A DNA stretch of 14,183 nucleotides, taken from positions 1-14,183 of the forward strand of contig JAJUFW010000021.1 in assembly GCA_029263555.1 (NCBI GenBank). The letters are read 5' to 3'. The translations under genes and the position numbers were made by a program. The notes beneath the pieces were generated by a model that was not told the origin of the DNA, did no database searches, and saw only the letters and a list, made by a program, of their open reading frames with translations. Each line of letters begins with the position of its first letter. The stretch's first letter is position 1. Below are positions 6,736 to 13,281 of this stretch, one piece after another. Source of the DNA: Alphaproteobacteria bacterium. GTDB taxonomy: Bacteria; Pseudomonadota; Alphaproteobacteria; DSM-16000; Inquilinaceae.

Positions 6736-7643
6736 CGCGTCGCCTCTCCCGACGGCCGCTTGAGGAAGCGGGCGAGCGGATTGCCGACGCCCGGCAGGAT
6801 CAGCGCGATCGCGACCAGGACCGCGGTGACGAGGTTGAGATCGGAGGCCTTCAGGCCCAGGAAGTCCGCCGACAGCGCAAGCTGGATCGCCAGCCGGTAG
6901 AGCACCGAGCCGACGATGCAGGCCAGCACCATCACCAGGATCGACCGGCTGCGGATCAGGGTTTCACCAAGGATCACTGCTGCCAGGCCGACGACGATCG
7001 TCCCGACCCCGACCGTCACGTCGGCGAAGCCGTTCGTCTGCGCGAAGAGCGCGCCGGCCAGGCCGACCAGGGCGTTCGAGAGCGCCATGCCGACATAGGT
7101 GTGCTGATTGGTGGATATGCCTTGGGCCCGCGCCATCCTTGCGTTCGCGCCGGTGGCCCGCATGGCGAGGCCGAATTCGCTGGTCAGGAACCGGCTGAGC
7201 AGGAATGCGACGACGAGGACGATCACACCGACGAAGATCGGCTTCACCATCGCCTGGGACAGCCCATGACCCAGGAAAGGCGTGAGCACTGTTTCCTGGC
7301 TGATGAGGGCGACGTTCGGCCGCCCCATGACCCTGAGATTGATCGAGAAGAGGGCGATCATCGTCAGGATGCTGGCAAGGAGGTGCAGGATCCGGAAACG
7401 GACGTTGAGCGCCGCGGTCACGACCCCTGCGATCGCGCCCGCCACCGTGCCGAGCAGGGTTGCCAGCCACGGATCCTGGCCGTTGACGATGAGCGTCGCC
7501 GTGACCGCCGCCCCCAATGGGAAGCTGCCGTCCACCGTCAGGTCCGGAAAATTGAGGACGCGGAAGGAAAGGAAAACGCCGAGCGCAACCAGGCTGTAGA
7601 CCAGCCCGATCTCGATTGCGCCCAGAAAGGCGATCTGACTCAT
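6732..7643 (-). CDS. ABC transporter permease, TrpXYZ-like (COG4120)
   Basis: This inner membrane permease of 303 residues resembles branched-chain amino acid permeases but belongs to the smaller COG4120 group. About eight or nine hydrophobic segments run through it, starting immediately at the N-terminus (IGLVYSLVALGVFLSF). The opening region FRVLNFPDLTVDGSFPLGAA, here residues 28-47, is very typical of this family. In the second half LAMRATGANARMARAQGI (from about residue 170) is the cytoplasmic coupling loop expected to dock on the ATPase. The ATG at 7643 lies 68 bases after the binding protein gene, with a strong hairpin in between, and the stop overlaps the ATPase start. Two copies are expected to form the channel since only one permease gene is present. 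Confidence 0.94.
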   Translation of the reverse strand: MSQIAFLGAIEIGLVYSLVALGVFLSFRVLNFPDLTVDGSFPLGAAVTATLIVNGQDPWLATLLGTVAGAIAGVVTAALNVRFRILHLLASILTMIALFSINLRVMGRPNVALISQETVLTPFLGHGLSQAMVKPIFVGVIVLVVAFLLSRFLTSEFGLAMRATGANARMARAQGISTNQHTYVGMALSNALVGLAGALFAQTNGFADVTVGVGTIVVGLAAVILGETLIRSRSILVMVLACIVGSVLYRLAIQLALSADFLGLKASDLNLVTAVLVAIALILPGVGNPLARFLKRPSGEATR

Positions 7644-7663
7644 CGAACCCCCTGATCACAGAA

Positions 7664-7689
7664 CCCCGCGCCGGCCGTCGGGCGCGGGG
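7664..7689 (-). terminator. Intercistronic hairpin between binding protein and permease genes
   Basis: A perfect 9-base-pair stem (7664-7672 with 7681-7689, pairing CCCCGCGCC with GGCGCGGGG) encloses an 8-base loop. It begins 22 bases after the binding protein stop codon, and on the minus strand TTCTGTG follows, without a T-run. The position suggests a partial terminator or a block to 3' exonucleases that keeps binding protein mRNA in excess over permease mRNA, as known for other importer operons. The structure is seen; the role is inferred. Confidence 0.55.
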
Positions 7690-7711
7690 CCCGCGGCGTG
7701 CGATGCACGTG

Positions 7712-8671
7712 TTACTGGCCGACGACCTTCGTCGCCCGACCGATCAGTTCCTGCGAAAGCGTGACACCCATCTTCTCCGCCGCCGCCGGATTGACGAAGA
7801 GATCGGTGCCGGTCGCAGGCTGGACCGGGATCGATCCCGGATCGGCGCCGTTCAGCACCTCGGCGACCACCTTACCGGTCTGCCGGCCGATCTGGTAATA
7901 GTTGAAGCCGACCGTGGCAATGGCGCCGCGCTCGACCGAATCCGTGTCGCCCGAGAAGACCGGGATGCCGTTGTCCGTTCCCACCGACAGAACGGCCTCC
8001 AGGGCGGAAACGATCGTGTTATCGGTCGGGACGTAGATGGCGTCGCTACGGCCGATCAGGCTCTGCGCCGCGCCCAGGACCTCAGACGACTTCGTGGCCG
8101 GAGCCTCGACGATCGTGAAGCCGACCTCCGGCGCCAGCTCGTTGATCAGGTTGACCAGCGCCACCGCGTTGGCCTCGCCCGGATTGTAGGGCACGCCCAG
8201 CGTCTTCGCGTCGGGCAGGATTTCACGGATAAGGTTCAGGTGGTCCTGAATCGGCGACATGTCGGAGACGCCGGTGACGTTCCCCCCCGGATTGTCCGGG
8301 TCGGAGACCAGCTGGGCGCCCACCGGGTCGGTCACCGCCGTGAACACCACCGGAATTTCCTGGGTCGCCGCGACGACGGCCTGGGCGGACGGCGTTGCGA
8401 TCGCCACGATCACGTCCGGCTCTTCACCGACGAACTGGCGGGCGATCTGGGCCGCCGTCGCCGGATTGCCCTGAGCGCTCTCGTAGGTGAACTCGAAATC
8501 GATTCCCTGCGCCTCCAATTCGTCGCGGACGCCGTCGCGCGTCGCGTCGAGCGCCGGATGTTCGACGATCGCCGTGACCATGACGTTCTTCGTTTGGGCA
8601 AGCGCGGGCCCGGCAACGCCGACGGCCAGGGCCGTAGCGCCGAGCAGAGCGCCGATGCGGGCAATCTTCAT
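7712..8671 (-). CDS. ABC transporter substrate-binding protein, TrpX-like (COG2984, PF04392 family)
   Basis: This is the periplasmic binding protein of the small importer, 319 residues. Residues 1-25 are a Sec signal peptide (MKIARIG, hydrophobic core, GPALA) with likely cleavage before Gln26; there is no lipobox cysteine, so it should be soluble, unlike Gram-positive relatives. The mature protein has the two-lobe periplasmic binding fold with family landmarks IPVVFTAVTDPVGAQLV, NPGGNVTGVSD and, later, DAIYVPTDNTIVSAL. Characterised Gram-positive homologues bind aromatic amino acids, but the ligand here is undetermined. ATG 8671 is clearly the start: GGAGG sits 8 bases upstream and the signal peptide follows; an in-frame ATG at 8749 would place extra residues before it and overlaps the promoter. 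Candidate promoter and 5' hairpin lie directly upstream. Confidence 0.94.
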   Translation of the reverse strand: MKIARIGALLGATALAVGVAGPALAQTKNVMVTAIVEHPALDATRDGVRDELEAQGIDFEFTYESAQGNPATAAQIARQFVGEEPDVIVAIATPSAQAVVAATQEIPVVFTAVTDPVGAQLVSDPDNPGGNVTGVSDMSPIQDHLNLIREILPDAKTLGVPYNPGEANAVALVNLINELAPEVGFTIVEAPATKSSEVLGAAQSLIGRSDAIYVPTDNTIVSALEAVLSVGTDNGIPVFSGDTDSVERGAIATVGFNYYQIGRQTGKVVAEVLNGADPGSIPVQPATGTDLFVNPAAAEKMGVTLSQELIGRATKVVGQ

Positions 8672-8692
8672 CAATAACCTCCCCCATGGATG

Positions 8693-8709
8693 CGCCGGCG
8701 GGGCCGGCG
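8693..8709 (-). other. Hairpin in the 5' leader of the TrpX-like gene
   Basis: CGCCGGC (8693-8699) and GCCGGCG (8703-8709) form a perfect 7-base-pair GC stem with a 3-base loop. On the minus strand it ends 8 bases before the GGGGGAGG ribosome site, and from the promoter candidate it would be almost the first thing transcribed. A 5'-terminal hairpin of this kind commonly stabilises mRNA. It is short and in GC-rich DNA, so chance is possible. Confidence 0.4.
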
Positions 8710-8719
8710 GAGTTCCAGG

Positions 8720-8749
8720 ATTAGTGCCGACGCGGACCGGGAGCGTCAA
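8720..8749 (-). promoter_or_regulatory. Candidate sigma70-type promoter of the TrpXYZ-like operon
   Basis: On the minus strand TTGACG (8749-8744, 5 of 6 consensus matches) is followed after 18 bases by ACTAAT (8725-8720, 4 of 6 matches). A start near 8712 would give a leader of about 40 bases ending in a strong ribosome site. The 286-base gap 8672-8957 otherwise shows no convincing gene, and no clear terminator for the permease gene upstream. The -35 match and the position make this the best promoter candidate in the window. Confidence 0.5.
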
Positions 8750-8957
8750 GCAAACCCGCTGTCCTCGTGTCCGTCGAAGGCGATTTCCCGGGCGAGCGGG
8801 CAGGCGCTCGACTCATCGATGGTTCGCGGCTTGCCTTCGCATGTATGTCGCCCGGGCATTCGGCCCCCGCGTCCACGGCCGCGTCGCCTCCGTCGGCGGG
8901 GACGACAGCGCCCCGGATCCAGGGCCTGGCGGACGGTGCCTTCGCGCCTTCTCCGGC

Positions 8958-9830
8958 CTATTCCGCCGGCGCGGCGAGTGCCCGTCCGACCCCGCCCTCG
9001 GCGGCTTCGGACACCTCCCGCCGCCGGGCGGCGATGCTCTCCCGGCGGCGTTCGGACCGGCGGCGCCATTCGTAGAGGACCGCGGCCAGCACCGTGAGAA
9101 CGATCAGGATCAGGCCCAGCGCGTTCACCGCCGGCGTCACGCCCGTGCGCACCTTGGAGGCGATATAGATGGTCAGCGTCGTGTCGACGCCGCGGACGAA
9201 CAGCGTCGTGTTGTAGTTCTCGAAGCTTTGCAGGAAGGCGATCACCGCGGCGGCCAGCAGCGACGGCCGCAGATAGGGCAGCATCACCCGGCGGAACGCC
9301 TGGAGATGGCTGGCGCCGAGGTCAAGCGCCGCTTCCTCGAGCGAGCGGTCGAACCGCTGCAGCCGCGCCATCACCATCAGCATGACATAGGCGATGATGT
9401 AGGTGCTTTGGGCGACGACGCTGAGGAAGACGCCGCCGGCGACACCGAAGCGCTGCCAGAAGACCAGGGTCGAGATGCCGATGATCACGCCCGGCGTCAG
9501 CAGCGGGCTGACCATGACGCCGTAGACGAAGCTTCGCGCCCGGGCGTGGAGGGACGTGAGCAGCAGGGCCGCCGCAAGTCCGATCGGCACCGACACGGCG
9601 ATGACGCCGGCCGCGATCACCAGGGATGTCCAGAGCGCGGTCCACATGGCCCCGTCGCGATAAAGCTCGACGAACCACTGGAAGGTCGTGCCGAGCCAGG
9701 GCGTCACCGTCGGAAAGCGGCTGGTATTGAAGGTAGCGGCCCCCATGACCATGAGGGGCAGGAACAGATAGCCGAAGAACAGGACCAGGTAGATCCGCAT
9801 CAGCCAGGTCGTGACCGGATCCCGCCTCAT
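8958..9830 (-). CDS. ABC transporter permease, PotC-like
   Basis: This is the second inner membrane permease of the spermidine/putrescine-type importer, 290 residues with about six hydrophobic segments beginning near residue 13. The cytoplasmic EAA loop that docks with the ATPase is clear at 165-186: EEAALDLGASHLQAFRRVML. The serine-threonine-rich stretch before TFQWFVELY at 49-57 and the loop FENYNTTLFVRG resemble PotC/PotI proteins. The tail after the last helix is unusually arginine-rich (YEWRRRSERRRESIAARRR) and should be cytosolic. ATG 9830 overlaps the stop of the previous permease gene as ATGA, indicating coupled translation; the longer frame to 9893 overlaps that gene by more and lacks support. 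It ends the operon, 286 bases ahead of the next. Confidence 0.93.
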   Translation of the reverse strand: MRRDPVTTWLMRIYLVLFFGYLFLPLMVMGAATFNTSRFPTVTPWLGTTFQWFVELYRDGAMWTALWTSLVIAAGVIAVSVPIGLAAALLLTSLHARARSFVYGVMVSPLLTPGVIIGISTLVFWQRFGVAGGVFLSVVAQSTYIIAYVMLMVMARLQRFDRSLEEAALDLGASHLQAFRRVMLPYLRPSLLAAAVIAFLQSFENYNTTLFVRGVDTTLTIYIASKVRTGVTPAVNALGLILIVLTVLAAVLYEWRRRSERRRESIAARRREVSEAAEGGVGRALAAPAE

Positions 9831-10711
9831 TTCGCGATGTCCCCCAGATTGACGCGGAACACCCGCAGCATCAGCAGGATGAAGCCCAGGCACAGCGCCA
9901 GCAGCACGATCGCGTAGGCCGCCCCCTGGTTCCAGTTCCCGCCCTCGAAGAACCAGTTATAGATGATCTCGGTGAACCACCGGCTCTGCGGCGATCCCAG
10001 CAGCGCCGGAACCGCGTAGGAACCGGCCGCAAGCATGAAGGTGAAGATGCAGCCGGTCGCGATGCCGGGCTTGGCATGAGGGATGACGATCCGGCGGTGA
10101 ATCCGCCAGGCGGAGGCCCCCAGGTCGCGCGCGGCCTCGATCTGGTTCCGGTCCAGGCTCTCCATGGAATTGTAGAGCGGGAAGACCATGAACAGGATGT
10201 AGGCATAGACCATGCCGATGATGACGCCGAAGTTCCCGTTCAGGAATCGTATCGGCCGGTCGATCAGGCCGAGCCCGCTCAGAAGCGCGTTCAGCGGTCC
10301 GTTGTAGGCCAGGATGATAAACCAGGCGAAGGTCCGCAGGATCTCGTTAATCCAGAACGGGATGATGAGGAGCAGTATCAGGAAGCCCGTGCGCTCCGGC
10401 TTGGTGCCCTGGGCCAGGTGGTACGCGATCGGATAGCAGACGACCAGGGTGACCAGCGTGACGAACGCGCTTGCCCATATGGTCTTCAGAAAGATCGCCC
10501 GATGGATCGTGTTCTCGACCAGGGTCTGGAAGTTGCCCAGCGTGTAGACGTCCTTCGGCCCCCCAATCTCCGCCGGAAGCAGGTTCGGCCGGAACGCGAA
10601 ATCGATCATCACCAGTTCCGGCAGCACGATCATCATCACGATCCAGAATACCGGCAGCGCGATGATCAGGGCGGAAAGGCCGAGGCCGAAGCGGCGGATG
10701 AGCGCGGTCAT
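9827..10711 (-). CDS. ABC transporter permease, PotB-like
   Basis: This is the first inner membrane permease of the spermidine/putrescine-type importer, 294 residues with about six hydrophobic segments (first at roughly 12-36). The EAA docking loop is at 192-213, EAARDLGASAWRIHRRIVIP. The segment PFWINEILRTFAW at 118-130 is typical of PotB/PotH proteins. The frame is open up to 10807, but it contains no ATG, GTG or TTG between 10807 and 10711 and lies inside the ATPase gene above 10773, so I take ATG 10711. No ribosome site is recognisable in front of it. Instead the last base pairs of a 22-residue mini-ORF overlap this ATG (ATGA), suggesting that the gene is translated by re-initiation. It pairs with the PotC-like permease to form a heterodimeric channel. 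Confidence 0.93.
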   Translation of the reverse strand: MTALIRRFGLGLSALIIALPVFWIVMMIVLPELVMIDFAFRPNLLPAEIGGPKDVYTLGNFQTLVENTIHRAIFLKTIWASAFVTLVTLVVCYPIAYHLAQGTKPERTGFLILLLIIPFWINEILRTFAWFIILAYNGPLNALLSGLGLIDRPIRFLNGNFGVIIGMVYAYILFMVFPLYNSMESLDRNQIEAARDLGASAWRIHRRIVIPHAKPGIATGCIFTFMLAAGSYAVPALLGSPQSRWFTEIIYNWFFEGGNWNQGAAYAIVLLALCLGFILLMLRVFRVNLGDIAK

Positions 10712-10776
10712 GGCGAGGTCGGTCCGGTGAAGCGCGAGGCGGCCGCCGTCGGTGTCGAGCCCAGCATGACCGTCAT
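10708..10776 (-). other. Possible translational-coupling mini-ORF between potA-like and potB-like genes
   Basis: A 23-codon frame including the stop starts with an ATG at 10776-10774 that overlaps the ATPase stop (ATGA) and ends in a TGA at 10710-10708 that overlaps the permease start (ATGA). The predicted 22-residue peptide begins MTVMLGSTPTAAA and has no recognisable motif. A purine-rich AGGGGGAGGG run abuts the ATG directly, closer than the usual ribosome site spacing; the internal ATG at codon 4 would have better spacing. The permease start itself has no ribosome site, so this frame would carry ribosomes across the 61-base gap. Confidence 0.45.
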
Positions 10777-11855
10777 CCCTCCCCCTGGTCGGCGAGAATG
10801 ACGGCATCCTCCGCAGCGAAGCCGAGCGTGATCTCGCCGCCCGGCTCGGAGACCGGCACCGCGCCGGTATTCGCGAGCTGCACCGTCACCGGCCGGCTGC
10901 CGGGCACGTCCGCGACCAGATAGATGAAGGCTCCCTCGAAGGTCCGATGGCTGACCGGAGCGGTCAGCCGATTCTCGACCGCACCACCATTGGCGACCTG
11001 AAGCCGCTCCGGGCGGACGAACAGGAGGGCGCGTTCGCCGGCCGACAAGCGGCCGACATTGCGTCCCCGGAAGATCCCGGCCTCGGTCTCGATCGTGGCG
11101 TGGCCGTTCGCCGCCTCCCTGACCCGGCCGGCGAAGCGATTGTTCTCGCCGACGAAGGAGGCGACGAACGGGGTCAGCGGCGTGTCGTAAAGCTCCTCGG
11201 GGCGGCCGACCTGCTGCAGCACGCCCTGGGACATGACCCCGACCCGGTCCGACATGGCCAGGGCTTCGCCCTGGTCGTGGGTGATGTAGATGAAGGTCAC
11301 GCCCGTACGCTTCTGGAGCGCCCGCAGCTCCGCGCGCATATGCTGCCGCAGCTTGAGGTCGAGGGCCGAAAGCGGTTCGTCGAGAAGCAGGACCTGCGGC
11401 TCGACCGCAAGCGCCCGGGCAATCGCGACCCGCTGGCGCTGGCCGCCGGAAAGCTCCGCGACCTGCTTGTCGGCGTATCCGGGCAGCGCGATCAGCTCCA
11501 GAAGCTCCTCGGCGCGGCGGCGTCTTTCGGACTTGGGCACGCCCCGGACCTCGAGGCCGAAGGCGATGTTCTCCCAAACCGGCATGAGCGGAAACAACGC
11601 CAGGTTCTGGAAGATCATTGCCGTCGGCCGCCGGTTGGGGCCGATACCGCGCATGTCCCGACCGCCGATCCGGATCTCGCCTTCCGTCGGATCGATGAAC
11701 CCGCCGATCAGGCGAAGAAGAGTCGTCTTGCCGCAGCCCGACGGCCCGAGGAACGAGAAGAACTCGCCGCCCCGCACCTCGAGCGAAACCTCCCGCACCG
11801 CCGTGACGGCGCCGAAGCGCATCACGACCCGGTCCAGTTCGACATTCTGGCTCAT
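10773..11855 (-). CDS. Spermidine/putrescine-type ABC transporter ATP-binding protein, PotA-like
   Basis: This cytosolic ATPase drives the polyamine-type importer. The 360-residue length fits PotA/PotG: an ABC domain followed by a TOBE-type regulatory domain. I see Walker A GPSGCGKTT at 37-45, Q-loop Gln83 in IFQNLALFP, signature LSGGQRQR at 135-142, Walker B VLLLDEP at 155-161, the D-loop SALD and the H-loop His193 in ITHDQ. The YDTPLTPFVASFVGENN stretch at 223-239 is the usual junction to the C-terminal domain, where FVRPERL at 279-285 and FEGAFIYL at 306-313 are typical of PotA. ATG 11855 has AGGAAAGG upstream. The gene follows the binding protein gene by 118 bases that contain a strong hairpin. 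Related ATPases serve iron or thiamine uptake; the permeases and binding protein favour a polyamine-like solute. Confidence 0.94.
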   Translation of the reverse strand: MSQNVELDRVVMRFGAVTAVREVSLEVRGGEFFSFLGPSGCGKTTLLRLIGGFIDPTEGEIRIGGRDMRGIGPNRRPTAMIFQNLALFPLMPVWENIAFGLEVRGVPKSERRRRAEELLELIALPGYADKQVAELSGGQRQRVAIARALAVEPQVLLLDEPLSALDLKLRQHMRAELRALQKRTGVTFIYITHDQGEALAMSDRVGVMSQGVLQQVGRPEELYDTPLTPFVASFVGENNRFAGRVREAANGHATIETEAGIFRGRNVGRLSAGERALLFVRPERLQVANGGAVENRLTAPVSHRTFEGAFIYLVADVPGSRPVTVQLANTGAVPVSEPGGEITLGFAAEDAVILADQGEG

Positions 11856-11915
11856 GGCCTTTCCTAGCCGCCGTTCTTATTCGTCAGAATGGCACCCCGC
11901 GAACGGACGGTAGAT

Positions 11916-11944
11916 CGCCCCGCCGGACGAGTGCCGGCGGGGCG
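11916..11944 (-). terminator. Strong intercistronic hairpin between binding protein and ATPase genes
   Basis: An 11-base-pair perfect stem (11916-11926 with 11934-11944, pairing CGCCCCGCCGG with CCGGCGGGGCG) closes a 7-base loop. It lies 29 bases after the binding protein stop codon, and on the minus strand the next bases are ATCTACC, with no T-run. This suggests an attenuating or mRNA-stabilising hairpin favouring high binding protein levels, in the same relative place as the hairpin at 7664-7689 in the other importer operon. The structure is seen; the role is inferred. Confidence 0.55.
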
Positions 11945-11973
11945 GGTCGGCGCGGGCGGTGCCGGGTCCCGGA

Positions 11974-13146
11974 TCAGGCCGACAGGAAGCGGTCCTGATA
12001 CTCGTTGCGGGCCGAAACGAACCAGCTCTCCTGGACCGGCCACCACCACAGCTTGTCGAGGGCATCGCCCGGATAGGCCTCCGCGAAGAAGGTCTTCGCG
12101 TCTTCCGGCAGGAATTCCTCCGCGCCCTTCGCGGTGGTGTTGTACCCGGAATGGCGCGTGTACATGGCGCCGGCCTCGGGCGTGTAGTACCAGTTGATCC
12201 ACGCGTAGGCGGCCTCGACATTCTCGGCGCCCTTGGTGATCGAGAAGCCTTCGAGCCAGGTCAGCGCCCCTTCCTTCGGCGCCAGATACCGGATCGGCAG
12301 GCCCTCCTTGCGCAGGGTCGCCGCCGTCCCGTCCCAGGTCTGGCCGATGACGCAGCCATTGGTCCGGAACGCCGCCTGCGCCTCGTTCTCGTTGGCCCAG
12401 AACTGGCCGATCTTGTCCTTGTTCTCGATCGCCGTCTGCAGGATCACGTCATAGTTGGCCCGCATGATCTCTTCGGACTTGAAGCTGTCGATCATGGGAT
12501 GCGGCAGTCGCCCCTCGGCCTCGAGCCAGAGGCCGATGCCGACCAGGCCGGAATGGCCGCGCAGCGTCACCTGTCCGGCATAGTCCGGGTTCCAGAGATC
12601 GCCATAGCTGGCCTTGCCGTATTCGAGCGGCGCGACGGTGCTGTCGAAGGCCAGCGCCTCGGTTCCCCAGTCGGACGGCGCGACATAGCGGCGGCCGTCG
12701 ACGACGCCGCCTCGGGTCTCGGAGCCCGTGACCGCCGATTCGATGCAGCCGTCCCAGTTGATCTTGTTCTCGTCTAGAGGCTGGAGCACCTCCTGGGCGA
12801 CGAATTCCGGCACGCGGTCGACCGTCGGCTGGATCAGGTCGAAGCCGGCGCCGCCGGTAGCGCGGAGCTGGTTCAGCGCCTCGCCTTGGTCGCCATAGGG
12901 AGTGTACGTCGCGGTGATCCCGGTCTTGCTCTTGAAGTCGGCCAGCATCTCGTCGGAGATGTAGCCCGACCAGGCGAAGATCTTGAGCTCGCCCGACTGC
13001 GCCCAGGCGCGGCGCAGAAGGTAGGGACCGCCGACCGTAGCGGCGCCGGCAAGGGCGGCGCTCTTCAGCAGGGTACGGCGAGTAAACGAACGCGCAGCGC
13101 TCAGGGTCGCGGCGCTCGACGTTGTCTCAACGGGCTTCTTCGTCAC
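11974..13146 (-). CDS. Spermidine/putrescine-type ABC transporter substrate-binding protein with Tat signal
   Basis: This is the periplasmic solute-binding protein of the polyamine-type importer, 390 residues, resembling the PotD/PotF class. The N-terminus carries a twin-arginine signal: FTRRTLLK at 21-28, a hydrophobic AALAGAATVGG stretch, and AWA-Q with likely cleavage after residue 49. The mature part begins ELKIFAWSGYISDEML and continues with the TGI..TYTPYG, GFDLIQPT and YVAPSDWGTEALAF segments typical of the family. Ligand contacts cannot be assigned with certainty, so another cationic or organic solute is possible. I chose GTG 13146 because GGAGG lies 8 bases upstream and the Tat signal follows directly; an in-frame ATG at 13182 falls inside a leader hairpin. 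Tandem repeats at 13206-13242 lie upstream and may be an operator. Confidence 0.92.
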   Translation of the reverse strand: MTKKPVETTSSAATLSAARSFTRRTLLKSAALAGAATVGGPYLLRRAWAQSGELKIFAWSGYISDEMLADFKSKTGITATYTPYGDQGEALNQLRATGGAGFDLIQPTVDRVPEFVAQEVLQPLDENKINWDGCIESAVTGSETRGGVVDGRRYVAPSDWGTEALAFDSTVAPLEYGKASYGDLWNPDYAGQVTLRGHSGLVGIGLWLEAEGRLPHPMIDSFKSEEIMRANYDVILQTAIENKDKIGQFWANENEAQAAFRTNGCVIGQTWDGTAATLRKEGLPIRYLAPKEGALTWLEGFSITKGAENVEAAYAWINWYYTPEAGAMYTRHSGYNTTAKGAEEFLPEDAKTFFAEAYPGDALDKLWWWPVQESWFVSARNEYQDRFLSA

Positions 13147-13169
13147 GGATAACCTCCCGGGGAACTGTT

Positions 13170-13191
13170 CCGCAGGCGACACGTCCTGCGG
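13170..13191 (-). other. Hairpin in the 5' leader of the polyamine-type operon
   Basis: CCGCAGG (13170-13176) and CCTGCGG (13185-13191) form a perfect 7-base-pair stem with an 8-base loop. On the minus strand the stem ends 13 bases before the GGGAGG ribosome site of the binding protein gene. It is probably in the mRNA leader because the promoter-like AT-rich stretch lies further upstream. A role in stability or translation control is inferred only. Confidence 0.4.
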
Positions 13192-13205
13192 GATGGTTTT
13201 ATAGT

Positions 13206-13242
13206 GCCACTTTATGACAGTTCAGCCACATTTCCGACAGTT
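13206..13242 (-). repeat. Tandem imperfect direct repeat upstream of the polyamine-type operon
   Basis: Two copies lie in the same direction. On the plus strand they read gccac-5 bases-gacagtt (13206-13222) and gccac-6 bases-gacagtt (13225-13242). The 5-base and 7-base blocks are identical and the copies are offset by 19-20 bases, close to two helical turns, so bound proteins would sit on one DNA face. The stretch is AT-richer than its surroundings and contains TATAAA on the minus strand (13203-13198) just below it, without a good -35. It may be an operator for a regulator not encoded here. Confidence 0.4.
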
Positions 13243-13281
13243 TCGTTGTTTTTCCCCCCTTTATCGGGGCGGATGGTCGGA

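Noticed and set aside
8746..8859. Possible 37-residue ORF on the minus strand in the gap after the PotC-like gene
   Set aside because: The tail looks somewhat protein-like (RTIDESSACPLAREIAFDG), but it is short, its upstream frame is an arginine-rich shadow of the permease gene, the GGGGG before the ATG is weak evidence, and its end overlaps the best promoter candidate. A decayed gene fragment cannot be excluded.
3606..13146. Functional pairing of the HDAC-like enzyme (as acetylpolyamine amidohydrolase) with the polyamine-type importer
   Set aside because: They are 4.4 kb apart with another operon between, and the deacetylase has Leu rather than Glu at the HDAC10-type gatekeeper position.
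13197..13226. TATAAA upstream of the polyamine-type binding protein gene as a full sigma70 or sigma54 promoter
   Set aside because: No acceptable -35 lies 16-18 bases upstream (only CTGAAC or GCTGAA), and the TGGCAC beside it lacks the TTGC partner at sigma54 spacing. The AT-rich stretch is likely promoter DNA, but I cannot place the hexamers.
13243..13275. CCCC/GGGG hairpin with nearby A/T run as a cysNC terminator
   Set aside because: The stem has only four pairs and on the minus strand it is followed by A, not T; a run of T exists only on the opposite strand, where no gene ends.
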